Part shown: positions 7,125-12,449 of the stretch, piece by piece
Layout: each line of letters begins with the position of its first letter
Position numbering within the stretch: position 1 is the first letter of the stretch
Virus record (IMG/VR): IMGVR_UViG_3300038306_000028
Span: 1-41,872 of that record
Direction: 5' to 3' (one strand)
From: a virus
DNA: 41,872 nucleotides
The notes under the pieces: generated by a model
The model's input: only the letters and a program-made list of their open reading frames with translations
The model's database searches: none
Told to the model about the DNA's origin: nothing
Program-made: the position numbers and the translations under genes

Positions 7125-8057
7125 ATGACTGCGAAAACGAAGAACAAGAACAAGAACGAGAACAAGAACCAGCTGGTTGCTGCGTTGCTCGCGTTGCGTC
7201 CTGATAGCGGGGACTCCCCGGTTGGCAAGCCGTCGATCGAGGACAAGCAAGCAGAGTTGTCGTTGGAACCTGCTGCGGCTGCGGCTGCTGGTTGTCTCGA
7301 GGTCGCCGATCTGACTAAGCAGATGCAAGGAAAGGTTCAGAGCCATCGCGAACGGATGCTGGCGCGTAACGCAAAAGCGTGGTCGATCTGGTGGCAGTAC
7401 CATAAGGTACTTGCGAAGGTTGAAGGCTACCGGACGAAGATTGAGTGGTCGGCGTCCATGGGGTTCGCGTCGAAGGATGACACGACGTTTCGCGAAGTCC
7501 TGAGTTGCGGGGGTATTGCTTCGCGTTACTTGGCTGAGAATAATCCTGAGTGGGAGGGGTTGCAGTGGTTGGCTCCCCAGGCGCAGGCAACGTGCCGCGC
7601 ATTGTGTGCCGGGATCACGGAGGACGGGAAAACGAAGCGGTTCCCTGCTGTGCTTGAGTCGGCAGAATTGCAGAAGCGTCTGGTTGCGTGGAACGCGGAA
7701 GCGAACAGGACAATCTCACACTTCGACCGTGTGAGTAACCTTCTGAACGAGTCGAGCGTTTTGGAGTCGCTGCGGAACGGTGGGCATTTGCCTGCGAAGG
7801 GCGGCGCGAATGCCGACACGAGTGACGACGGGGATGATGCTGTGTCGGATGATGCCGGCACCGGAACGGCACCGGACGAAGCGACGACAGAGCCTGTGTT
7901 GTCTGTGACGGAGCGGGTCGATGCAGGTCGTCAAGCTTGGCAGGCGGCGGTGGACTGTCTGCCGTTCGATGCCGTCAAGGGTGCGGTTGACGTTATGCGT
8001 CAGTCAATCAAGGAATGCCAGCAAGCGGCCAAGAAGCGGGAGGCGGGTGCTGAATGA
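7125..8057 (+). CDS. Unknown 310-residue protein of the repeat-rich region
   Basis: I do not recognise this protein. Start at ATG 7125, with GAGG nine bases upstream. The N-terminus is a low-complexity basic run of TKNKNKNENKN type made by a hexamer repeat (AACRAG). A Leu/Ala helix, a poly-Ala stretch at about 50-55, and a helical, Trp-rich core at about 65-205 follow (AWSIWWQYHKVLAKVEGYRT, LQWLAPQAQATCRALCAG). After it come an acidic Asp/Gly/Thr-rich linker at about 225-255 and a final helical segment. The order of a basic tail, helical core and acidic linker suggests a nucleic-acid or DNA-structure binding protein, but this is inference. Codons favour TTG, GCG and CTG, unlike the phage's core genes, which use many TTA, CTA and GCT, so it may be acquired. 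A palindrome copy lies inside its N-terminal part. Confidence 0.7.
   Translation: MTAKTKNKNKNENKNQLVAALLALRPDSGDSPVGKPSIEDKQAELSLEPAAAAAAGCLEVADLTKQMQGKVQSHRERMLARNAKAWSIWWQYHKVLAKVEGYRTKIEWSASMGFASKDDTTFREVLSCGGIASRYLAENNPEWEGLQWLAPQAQATCRALCAGITEDGKTKRFPAVLESAELQKRLVAWNAEANRTISHFDRVSNLLNESSVLESLRNGGHLPAKGGANADTSDDGDDAVSDDAGTGTAPDEATTEPVLSVTERVDAGRQAWQAAVDCLPFDAVKGAVDVMRQSIKECQQAAKKREAGAE
7207..7221. repeat. GANTC-centred palindrome, copy 2
   Basis: GCGGGGACTCCCCGG, inside the 310-residue gene, read as Gly-Asp-Ser-Pro. Identical to copy 1. Confidence 0.85.
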
Positions 8058-8134
8058 GTAAAAGCCAGCGTCGTAGTAACCAGGCGGCTTGCGTGCTCAT
8101 CGTGATAGCTATAGCTGTTGCGTTGTTCGCGTAG
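8054..8134 (+). CDS. 26-residue membrane peptide
   Basis: A short frame whose ATG overlaps the stop of the 310-residue gene (ATGA), so it would be translated by coupling. Residues 1-12 are basic and polar (MSKSQRRSNQAA) and residues 13-26 are a hydrophobic run (CVLIVIAIAVALFA) ending at the C-terminus. This is the pattern of a tiny inner-membrane protein with a cytoplasmic positive N-terminus. Role unknown. It could anchor or regulate the partner protein, or be a small toxin-like peptide. It is below usual gene-calling limits, but the ATGA overlap and clean hydrophobic segment support it. Confidence 0.45.
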   Translation: MSKSQRRSNQAACVLIVIAIAVALFA

Positions 8135-8181
8135 CGTCTGGGTCTGATTGGCGGGGCGTAGTCTACGGGCTATGTCTCGCG

Positions 8182-8191
8182 TTTTTTTTTT
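8182..8191 (+). other. T10 homopolymer
   Basis: Ten consecutive T bases follow a GC-rich stretch with a weak CGTA-GTC-TACG stem at 8157-8167. It could be the U-run of a poor intrinsic terminator ending the transcript of the 310-residue gene, although the 14-base gap between stem and T-run is unfavourable. Confidence 0.3.
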
Positions 8192-8197
8192 GGGAAT

Positions 8198-8353
8198 GGG
8201 GCGGAAGCCCGGCCTGGTCCAGCTGGAAGCTGGTCGCCGAAGGCGCGTTCCCGGTCCACTGGTAAGTGGGCCAAGCGCGTAGCGCGCTGGCGAGGTGGCC
8301 CGGTGCACCTGGAAGGTGCGCGGCTGTCTGGCCCAGTCCAGCGGGCACGCTGG
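8198..8353 (+). ncRNA. Array of short hairpins, possible structured RNA
   Basis: Six hairpins lie in about 155 bases. GGGC-GGAA-GCCC (8199-8210). CCAGCT-GGA-AGCTGG (8219-8233). GGTCCACT-GGTA-AGTGGGCC (8253-8272). GCGC-GTA-GCGC (8275-8285). GCACCT-GGA-AGGTGC (8305-8319). CCAGCG-GGCA-CGCTGG (8338-8353). Five of the six loops begin with GG and end with A, and three contain GGA. A 16-base element, GCTGGTCGCCGAAGGC, follows or overlaps the second and sixth hairpins (8229 and 8349). GGA in several hairpin loops is the hallmark of CsrA/RsmA-binding RNAs, so a protein-titrating RNA is one reading. A replication or packaging site is another. Transcription is not shown. Confidence 0.45.
8229..8244 (+). 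repeat. 16-base direct repeat, copy 1
   Basis: GCTGGTCGCCGAAGGC, identical to 8349-8364. It begins in the 3' arm of the CCAGCT hairpin. Confidence 0.6.
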
Positions 8354-8364
8354 TCGCCGAAGGC
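8349..8364 (+). repeat. 16-base direct repeat, copy 2
   Basis: GCTGGTCGCCGAAGGC, identical to 8229-8244. It begins in the 3' arm of the CCAGCG hairpin, so stem and flank are duplicated together. Confidence 0.6.
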
Positions 8365-8563
8365 CGAGCCGTCTCTGGTGCTGCTTTGCCGGCATGTTTC
8401 CGGCTCCGGATCAAGTGCGTTGACTGTCGCCGTTACATCCTCAAGCGTTCCTGATCGATCGGGACGATCGGCTGAGAAGACGACGGGATAAGTTCTTGCG
8501 CCTATTCCGGCGCACGATTCGCCGCGACTCCTCTTCACAGAACCCGAAGGGCAACGAAACAGT

Positions 8564-8609
8564 AGCGAATCAACGAGCCTGTCGAAGCCGATACTGTGCT
8601 GAGCGGATG
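8564..8609 (+). repeat. Dispersed 46-50 bp repeat, copy A
   Basis: Begins AGCGAATCAACGAGCCTGTC and ends near ACTGTGCTGAGCGGATG. One of four related copies in this region. The ending is diverged, with GCTGAGCGGATG replacing GCCGAGCGGACGGATG. Confidence 0.65.
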
Positions 8610-8650
8610 TTCGTGATAGCGAAGGATGCTTTCTAGCTAGATTTGCTTAG

Positions 8651-8696
8651 AGCGAATCGACGATGTCTTGAAGGTGGCACTGTGCCGAGCGGACGG
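8651..8696 (+). repeat. Dispersed 46-50 bp repeat, copy B
   Basis: Begins AGCGAATCGACGATGTCTTG and ends CACTGTGCCGAGCGGACGG. It is one base shorter in the middle than the other copies, so a shared reading frame is broken here. Preceded by TGCTTAG, as in copy C. Confidence 0.65.
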
Positions 8697-8764
8697 CTGC
8701 TTTAGCTGCGCTAAGGCCGACGGAAGGAGGCCCCGAGCGACTAGCGAGGGCCATAGATGCTTAG

Positions 8765-8814
8765 AGCGAATCAACGAGCCTGTCGAAGCTAAGACTGTGC
8801 CGAGCGGACGGATG
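8765..8814 (+). repeat. Dispersed 46-50 bp repeat, copy C
   Basis: Begins AGCGAATCAACGAGCCTGTC, the same 20 bases as copy A, and ends ACTGTGCCGAGCGGACGGAT plus G. Followed within 10 bases by the ATCGGGACGATCGGCT element also present at 8458. Confidence 0.7.
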
Positions 8815-8917
8815 TTGTTCCCCATCGGGACGATCGGCTCCCAGTGGCGGCACTGGCCTCATCCCTTGCTCACTCGAATGACGGGACGAATGCGGCATCT
8901 CGTGGTTGAAGTTCTTG

Positions 8918-8935
8918 ACAGTTACGCAGAACTGT
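8918..8935. promoter_or_regulatory. Inverted repeat overlapping a TTGACA box
   Basis: ACAGTT-ACGCAG-AACTGT, a perfect 6-bp inverted repeat with a 6-base centre, overlapping TTGACA at 8915-8920. A consensus -35 box covered by an operator-like dyad suggests regulated transcription. The expected -10 (TATCTC with an 18-base spacer) is poor, so promoter activity is uncertain. Confidence 0.35.
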
Positions 8936-8944
8936 AAGTATCTC

Positions 8945-9045
8945 TGATGCTGATGATGATAGCGACTCTGCTGCTGCTGCCAATGCTACTGCTACGGATG
9001 CTGCTGCTACTGGCGATGCTGCTGCTAACGCTGATGATGCTGCGA
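8945..9045. repeat. Degenerate triplet repeat block (CTG/GAT type)
   Basis: About 100 bases of imperfect CTG, GCT, GAT and ATG triplets with a strict 3-base period, for example GATGCTGCTGCTACTGGC. It probably arose by replication slippage. It keeps long open frames on both strands, which explains several spurious frames here. Confidence 0.75.
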
Positions 9046-9126
9046 GGGCGGGAGGGGCTGAAGCGAATCGACGAGTCAGTCGAAGGCGACACTGTGCCGA
9101 GCGGACGGATGCGCCACAAGCCTTAG
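8947..9126 (+). CDS. Possible 59-residue Leu-rich membrane peptide
   Basis: A frame starting at ATG 8947. Residues 1-33 are almost all Leu and Met (MLMMIATLLLLPMLLLRMLL and on), encoded by CTG/ATG/CTA triplet repeats. Residues 34-59 are polar, and IDESVEGDTVPSGRM there comes from dispersed repeat copy D. The hydrophobic half would span a membrane, as in holins or type I toxins. Against it: there is no clear Shine-Dalgarno, and the open frame could simply be a by-product of a triplet repeat. Listed as a possible gene only. Confidence 0.25.
   Translation: MLMMIATLLLLPMLLLRMLLLLAMLLLTLMMLRGREGLKRIDESVEGDTVPSGRMRHKP
9062..9111 (+). repeat. Dispersed 46-50 bp repeat, copy D
   Basis: Begins AGCGAATCGACGAGTCAGTC and ends CACTGTGCCGAGCGGACGG plus ATG. 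It contains a small perfect dyad, TCGAC-GAGTCA-GTCGA. Lies about 250 bases after copy C, with the triplet block between them. Confidence 0.7.
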
Positions 9127-9259
9127 CGGCTGACGCGGAGCGAACGGAACGTGAGCGCAGCGAGACTGAGGAGGCACTAGGCCGACGAAGGCTGCTTCCG
9201 GGCGTGTTGTCACGGCGCAACGTGATAGTGCGTCCAGAGTTCATACAGGGCCGAGCAAA

Positions 9260-9274
9260 GCGGGGAGTCCCCGG
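9260..9274. repeat. GANTC-centred palindrome, copy 3
   Basis: GCGGGGAGTCCCCGG, non-coding, about 50 bases upstream of the promoter at 9323. Confidence 0.85.
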
Positions 9275-9322
9275 ACGCTAAACTATGCTAATATCTAACA
9301 TAAGTTTATATGGCTACTACAG

Positions 9323-9351
9323 TGGACAGACACCTGACATTTGGCTATAAT
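9323..9351 (+). promoter_or_regulatory. Strong sigma70-type early promoter
   Basis: TGGACA at 9323-9328, a 17-base spacer, and a perfect TATAAT at 9346-9351, which is 11 of 12 consensus positions with ideal spacing. The predicted start is near 9358, about 110 bases before the first early gene at 9467. Palindrome copies lie upstream (9260) and at about +14 and +58 (9371, 9415), where a bound protein could block initiation or early elongation. This is the best host-polymerase promoter seen in the window. Confidence 0.7.
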
Positions 9352-9370
9352 TGGGGATCGCGTAAGAGAA

Positions 9371-9385
9371 CCGGGGAGTCCCCGG
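9371..9385. repeat. GANTC-centred palindrome, copy 4
   Basis: CCGGGGAGTCCCCGG, perfect consensus, about 14 bases after the predicted start of the early promoter. Confidence 0.88.
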
Positions 9386-9414
9386 ACGGCTACTTTCAGT
9401 AGTCGCTTACAGAA

Positions 9415-9429
9415 CCGGGGACTCCCCGG
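9415..9429. repeat. GANTC-centred palindrome, copy 5
   Basis: CCGGGGACTCCCCGG, perfect consensus, in the early mRNA leader 38 bases before the first early ATG. Copies 4 and 5 are spaced 44 bases apart start to start. Confidence 0.88.
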
Positions 9430-9466
9430 TTGACTACTTGTTCCTGATCAACAAAGGAGAAGACAG

Positions 9467-9676
9467 ATGACTGATAAGAAAGACAATCAATACAAAGCCT
9501 GGGAAGCTGCGGTTAATAGGATTATCGCAAGCCGCATCATGGTTGATCTGCATGACATGCCGGACGTAATCTCAACGCGAGACCTGTTCGATGACGGTAT
9601 TGACCCGAAGGAAGCCGCTAGCGAGATCATGCAACAGTGGGCCGATGACGGCGACATGCCGGAGGAGTTGCTGTAA
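9467..9676 (+). CDS. Early protein, unknown (69 aa)
   Basis: The first gene after the strong early promoter. AAAGGAG at 9454-9460 gives an excellent ribosome binding site for the ATG at 9467. The 69-residue product is acidic, with a helical N-terminal half (YKAWEAAVNRIIASRIMVDL) and a C-terminal segment FDDGIDPKEAASEIMQQWAD. Small acidic first early proteins in T7-like phages often counter host defence or host RNA polymerase, but nothing in this sequence identifies such a role. Its stop overlaps the next start by one base. Confidence 0.75.
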   Translation: MTDKKDNQYKAWEAAVNRIIASRIMVDLHDMPDVISTRDLFDDGIDPKEAASEIMQQWADDGDMPEELL

Positions 9677-10071
9677 TGAAAGCTCGAACAGACACGCCAA
9701 ACCATGAGCATGACTGTATCCACTGCAAGTTTCTCGGTAACGACCACTACGGAAACGACTGGTATTTCTGCGAAGATTTTGTGTTTCCATCGTTAATGAG
9801 CACAGTCATCATGCGGCGCAGCAGCGAAGGACACGACTACCACTCCTTGCCGGTCTCGGCTTTATACGTAGAAGGGAAGTGGGATCCCGTAGAGCTGAAG
9901 ACTCCCAGGGTTCCACCTACAGACCCGTTGTCCTGGATATTCACCGCTTACCACGTTTGGCGGAAGCACGTCGTAGAACAGAAGAAAACCGGGGACTCCC
10001 CGGAAACTGGAGTTGACGTTGGACTGACGGCTGATGAAGCCGAGCAATACTACGGAGGAGAAGAAAAATGA
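9676..10071 (+). CDS. Early Cys/His-containing protein, unknown (131 aa)
   Basis: A 131-residue protein. The N-terminal third carries HDCIHCKFLGNDHYGNDWYF and a following Cys, a CX2C plus His pattern that may bind zinc, then VIMRRSSEGHDYHSLPVSAL. This layout recurs in small phage early proteins of unknown function. The middle, DPLSWIFTAYHVWRKHV, is amphipathic. A perfect palindrome copy (9989-10003) is embedded in frame near the C-terminus and read as Thr-Gly-Asp-Ser-Pro. The start ATG overlaps the previous stop, and the stop overlaps the next start, so it is part of a tight early operon. Confidence 0.75.
   Translation: MKARTDTPNHEHDCIHCKFLGNDHYGNDWYFCEDFVFPSLMSTVIMRRSSEGHDYHSLPVSALYVEGKWDPVELKTPRVPPTDPLSWIFTAYHVWRKHVVEQKKTGDSPETGVDVGLTADEAEQYYGGEEK
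9989..10003. repeat. GANTC-centred palindrome, copy 6
   Basis: CCGGGGACTCCCCGG, perfect consensus, inside an early gene. Same reading frame (Gly-Asp-Ser-Pro) as copy 2. Confidence 0.88.
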
Positions 10072-10628
10072 CTGACATGAAGATCGAAACCGTTGGTGAC
10101 ATCGTCGCCATTCTCGCAGTCCCGCCTATCGGCAACGCTATGAAGGACTGCACGTTTGCTCAGTATTACGAGGAGCTGTCGAAGCCTCGGACACGGGGAA
10201 GCACTTCGGAAAACAGGCTCGACAACATCGACCCGTTCATCCCGTTGGAGGACGTTACTGCGAGCATCACAGAGCGCGGCCTAGCGATGACTGGCTGCAC
10301 TTACTACAGAGGCGAGTGCGTAGAGCTAGGTGGCAGGCTTGGTGCCGTGACTGTAGCCGAAGCGTTTGAAAAGGGCTGGGAAAGAGGCATTGAGCTACGC
10401 AAGGGTCGCCACGGTCTTGAGCTAGTCTACTACGTTCACGGTGACTGGGCTGCCGAGATCAACGCCGAACTCGATACTGCTGAGTTCCACGTAATCGTGG
10501 GTCCGGTGCCTTACGGCATCGAGAGTCTGTATCCCGGCATCATCCACACTTGGCATCCCGGCCCAGTGATGAGCAACGGCGACGATCAACTGACGATGGG
10601 CAGCGTCGTTAAGGTGGAGGTATCGTGA
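10068..10628 (+). CDS. Early protein, unknown (186 aa)
   Basis: A 186-residue protein starting at ATG 10068, preceded by GGAGGAGAAG and overlapping the previous stop by four bases. The visible segments are an N-terminal helix pair (VGDIVAILAVPPIGNAMKDC), a central ERGLAMTGCTYYRGECVELG, and a C-terminal EFHVIVGPVPYGIESLYPGI followed by HTWHPGP. The last part is Pro/Gly/His rich and might form a small beta domain. I recognise no family. Its position in the early operon suggests a host-takeover role, which is inference only. Confidence 0.72.
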   Translation: MTDMKIETVGDIVAILAVPPIGNAMKDCTFAQYYEELSKPRTRGSTSENRLDNIDPFIPLEDVTASITERGLAMTGCTYYRGECVELGGRLGAVTVAEAFEKGWERGIELRKGRHGLELVYYVHGDWAAEINAELDTAEFHVIVGPVPYGIESLYPGIIHTWHPGPVMSNGDDQLTMGSVVKVEVS

Positions 10629-10993
10629 GTCCCGGCGTATGCAGGAACGGGCACAGTAAAGCGGCTAAGAACCGCTCGAACGCTGACAAGTGCATCGTAT
10701 GCGCTCGCAATAGCAGGAGGAACCACGCCACAGTGATCCGAAACGCTAAGCGGCTAGCTGCGGGCAGAGCAAGGACGAAGATCAACGTCGAGCTACGTGC
10801 GGATGCATCGACAGCCGCCGACTGCGCGGCTGAGAAAATTAGAGCATCAGAGATCTTGACTTTGATCGATCAGAAAGACAGAGCGACTACTGTATGGGCG
10901 CGTAACGACATACAGGCAGAGATTGATAAGCGTCGGCGACTTTCGCCAATTACAGAACCACGAGGACCAGTTAAGGAGGATACTAATGGGTAA
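10625..10993 (+). CDS. Early zinc-finger-like basic protein (122 aa)
   Basis: A 122-residue basic protein starting at GTG 10625, which overlaps the previous stop (GTGA) and has GGAGG ten bases upstream. The N-terminus, VCRNGHSKAAKNRSNADKCI and on to VCAR, has a CX3H and a CX2C pair separated by about 14 residues. This is a zinc-knuckle layout like those in small HNH-associated or DNA-binding proteins. The remainder is helical and Arg/Lys/Asp-rich without a visible nuclease core. A nucleic-acid-binding role is likely but unproven. Confidence 0.65.
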   Translation: MSPGVCRNGHSKAAKNRSNADKCIVCARNSRRNHATVIRNAKRLAAGRARTKINVELRADASTAADCAAEKIRASEILTLIDQKDRATTVWARNDIQAEIDKRRRLSPITEPRGPVKEDTNG

Positions 10994-11261
10994 CTTTACG
11001 ATCTACAGATGTGACAAGCTAAACTCAGTCAAAATTGCACAGGCTGGCGAATCGGCATGGATTGAGTTCAGCCTAAGCTCTTCGCCGTTGTGGCAGAATG
11101 AAGCCAAGGCGTATTATAACGTCACGCTGTTTGCGGTGGACGCTAGCGTTGAAGGCTTTCGGGAGTTCATATCCGACTTCAGGAGTCAGCTTGCGGATGC
11201 TGAAGCCGCGTTCCTAGAGAAGTTAGCTGAGAAAGAGCTAGCGGAGGATGCGAAGCTATGA
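10986..11261 (+). CDS. Early protein, unknown (91 aa)
   Basis: A 91-residue protein. I chose the ATG at 10986 because TAAGGAGGATACTA stands directly before it, an ideal Shine-Dalgarno. An upstream in-frame ATG at 10923 would lie deep inside the previous gene. The N-terminal half is probably beta (FTIYRCDKLNSVKIAQ, WIEFSLSSS), and the C-terminal third is a long charged helix (FLEKLAEKELAEDAKL). No family recognised. The stop overlaps the next start by four bases. Confidence 0.72.
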   Translation: MGNFTIYRCDKLNSVKIAQAGESAWIEFSLSSSPLWQNEAKAYYNVTLFAVDASVEGFREFISDFRSQLADAEAAFLEKLAEKELAEDAKL

Positions 11262-11635
11262 ACGGCATGCCTTGTCACTTAGTGAGTAAAAAGCATAACT
11301 CAATCCCTAAGATCATCGAGGATCTAGCTAACTTCGTCTGGTTCAAGACTGCATATGGTGGACCCCCCGTAAATCTAGTGAACATGAGAAATTGGCCGGA
11401 TTCCGCTGAGATCACGGTCACTTACGGCGCAGACTTAACGAAGCAGACTTCTTTCCGCCTCGGTAGGGTGCGCCGGGTCTATGAACAGGCCGAGATCGAG
11501 GCACTCAAGGATAAGCCGGAGGTCGAGGCTGATCTCAGCAGCATTCCGAAAGAGTATCGACACTTAGCTGACCTCTGCGAGCCTGGGTCAGACGACCTTG
11601 ACATGCTTCTCACGATCTTCAATGAGGAGGTGTGA
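11258..11635 (+). CDS. Early protein, unknown (125 aa)
   Basis: A 125-residue acidic protein with start ATG 11258, GGAGG at 11243-11247, and overlap with the preceding stop. The sequence has mixed strands and helices (NSIPKIIEDLANFVWFKTAY, DSAEITVTYGADLTK) and an acidic C-terminus. No motif recognised. Part of the tightly overlapping early operon. Confidence 0.7.
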   Translation: MNGMPCHLVSKKHNSIPKIIEDLANFVWFKTAYGGPPVNLVNMRNWPDSAEITVTYGADLTKQTSFRLGRVRRVYEQAEIEALKDKPEVEADLSSIPKEYRHLADLCEPGSDDLDMLLTIFNEEV

Positions 11636-11880
11636 TGAAGCTTGACTACGAGGAAATAGCTAAGGACTTCTTAGCACCTGTGCGTCACTTCTACTTAGTA
11701 GTAGAGGAGTATGAAGCACATCTAGACGCAACAACTAAGCGTCTCAAGCAGCTAGCTAGGGACTGGCGCAAGGAAGGCGTACTGCTAAAAAATATTTTTG
11801 ATGGCAGAGGCCACGCCATCTGCGAAAACACACTAGTGATGGAGGACGATTGCCGTGACCGGAAAGATGAAGACTGTTAG
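11635..11880 (+). CDS. Early protein, unknown (81 aa)
   Basis: An 81-residue, mainly helical protein (EEYEAHLDATTKRLKQLARD). I take the ATG at 11635, which overlaps the previous stop by one base and follows GAGGAGG. An in-frame GTG three bases earlier is possible and adds one residue. The C-terminus is Cys- and Asp-rich and overlaps the next gene. No family recognised. Confidence 0.65.
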   Translation: MKLDYEEIAKDFLAPVRHFYLVVEEYEAHLDATTKRLKQLARDWRKEGVLLKNIFDGRGHAICENTLVMEDDCRDRKDEDC

Positions 11881-12124
11881 TTACAAAGCGGAAGTTCTAG
11901 TTCAAGGTAGCTGGGTCAGTAACGGCCTGAGATTCAGGACGGAACGTGCCGCTGAACTCTACGCTACAGACTTAGCAGGCCGATGGACTCTATGCAGCGA
12001 CAGCCGCACGCTACCATCAGACGACCCCGTGACTGAGGACAGCACGACTGTTGACTGGGCTGAACGGGGGGCAGATCGTCCCGATACTGACGCCCCTGCA
12101 TGGAGGGTATCTCTCAATGGTTGA
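11855..12124 (+). CDS. Conserved small phage protein, unknown (89 aa)
   Basis: An 89-residue protein. GTG 11855 is taken as the start because GGAGG lies at 11841-11845. An ATG at 11867 is the alternative. The pattern YKAEVLVQGSWVSNGLRF, then TERAAELYATDLAGRW, then SDDPV matches a small phage protein family that I know only as a hypothetical protein: strand, strand, helix, and a conserved Arg-Trp before an acidic strand. The family occurs in many unrelated phages. Function is unknown. Confidence 0.7.
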   Translation: MTGKMKTVSYKAEVLVQGSWVSNGLRFRTERAAELYATDLAGRWTLCSDSRTLPSDDPVTEDSTTVDWAERGADRPDTDAPAWRVSLNG

Positions 12125-12449
12125 GGATTCTAACATCATCTGGCAGGTAGTAGACTTGGATGCAGAACGCACCGACAAACCTTGGCTGCCTTACAGGTCT
12201 AGAGTGTTCACGAGCATCATCAAAGCTCTCGCGTTCTGCTGGAGTGTCTGGGATGACTGGGAGGAACCCTGTATTCGAGCGATGCAGCTAGACGTAGGGC
12301 ATTCTGATGACGGATACTTACTCTTCCTTACGAACGGTGCGCTCAGGCCACCACACCCGAGGTCAGACAGCAATCTTCGCAGGTCTGTCCTCAACATCCG
12401 TGATGAACTCGTAGCTCAGCTAGCTGCAAAGGATACCGAAAACTTATGA
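12117..12449 (+). CDS. Early protein, unknown (110 aa)
   Basis: A 110-residue protein. The start at ATG 12117 is supported by GGAGGG at 12102-12107. An upstream ATG at 12051 lies within the previous gene. The sequence includes WQVVDLDAERTDKPWLPYRS and IIKALAFCWSVWDDWEEPCI, which looks amphipathic rather than transmembrane. No family recognised. The stop overlaps the next small gene by four bases. Confidence 0.66.
   Translation: MVEDSNIIWQVVDLDAERTDKPWLPYRSRVFTSIIKALAFCWSVWDDWEEPCIRAMQLDVGHSDDGYLLFLTNGALRPPHPRSDSNLRRSVLNIRDELVAQLAAKDTENL

Larger units (their letters stand above)
8135..9466. other. Non-coding repeat-rich region, right part
   Basis: About 1.3 kb with no convincing gene except a doubtful Leu-rich frame at 8947. 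In order it holds a 10-base T run (8182-8191), a cluster of hairpins (8198-8353), and a 16-base ATCGGGACGATCGGCT element present twice (8458, 8824). Four copies of a 46-50 bp repeat (8564-9111), an inverted repeat at 8918-8935 and a block of CTG/GAT-type triplets (8945-9045) follow. It ends with three GANTC-centred palindromes and a strong promoter (9323-9351). Longer frames here on either strand overlap repeats and lack Shine-Dalgarno sequences, so I left them out. Confidence 0.6.

Noticed and set aside
8668-8937. 89-codon open frame on the + strand
   Set aside because: It runs through dispersed repeat copies B and C, has no ribosome binding site, and its frame relative to the repeat changes because of a one-base deletion. 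It may be decayed code, but I cannot support a gene.
8870-9244. 124-codon frame on the minus strand, Ser/Ala-rich
   Set aside because: It is the complement of the triplet repeat block. The composition is repeat-driven, and no other minus-strand gene exists in this phage.
9285-9350. 21-codon frame before the early operon
   Set aside because: It overlaps the strong promoter itself and has no ribosome binding site.
6284-9466. Retron, toxin-antitoxin or diversity-generating element in the island
   Set aside because: No reverse transcriptase, template/variable repeat pair or recognisable toxin-antitoxin pair is present, so these names are not supported.
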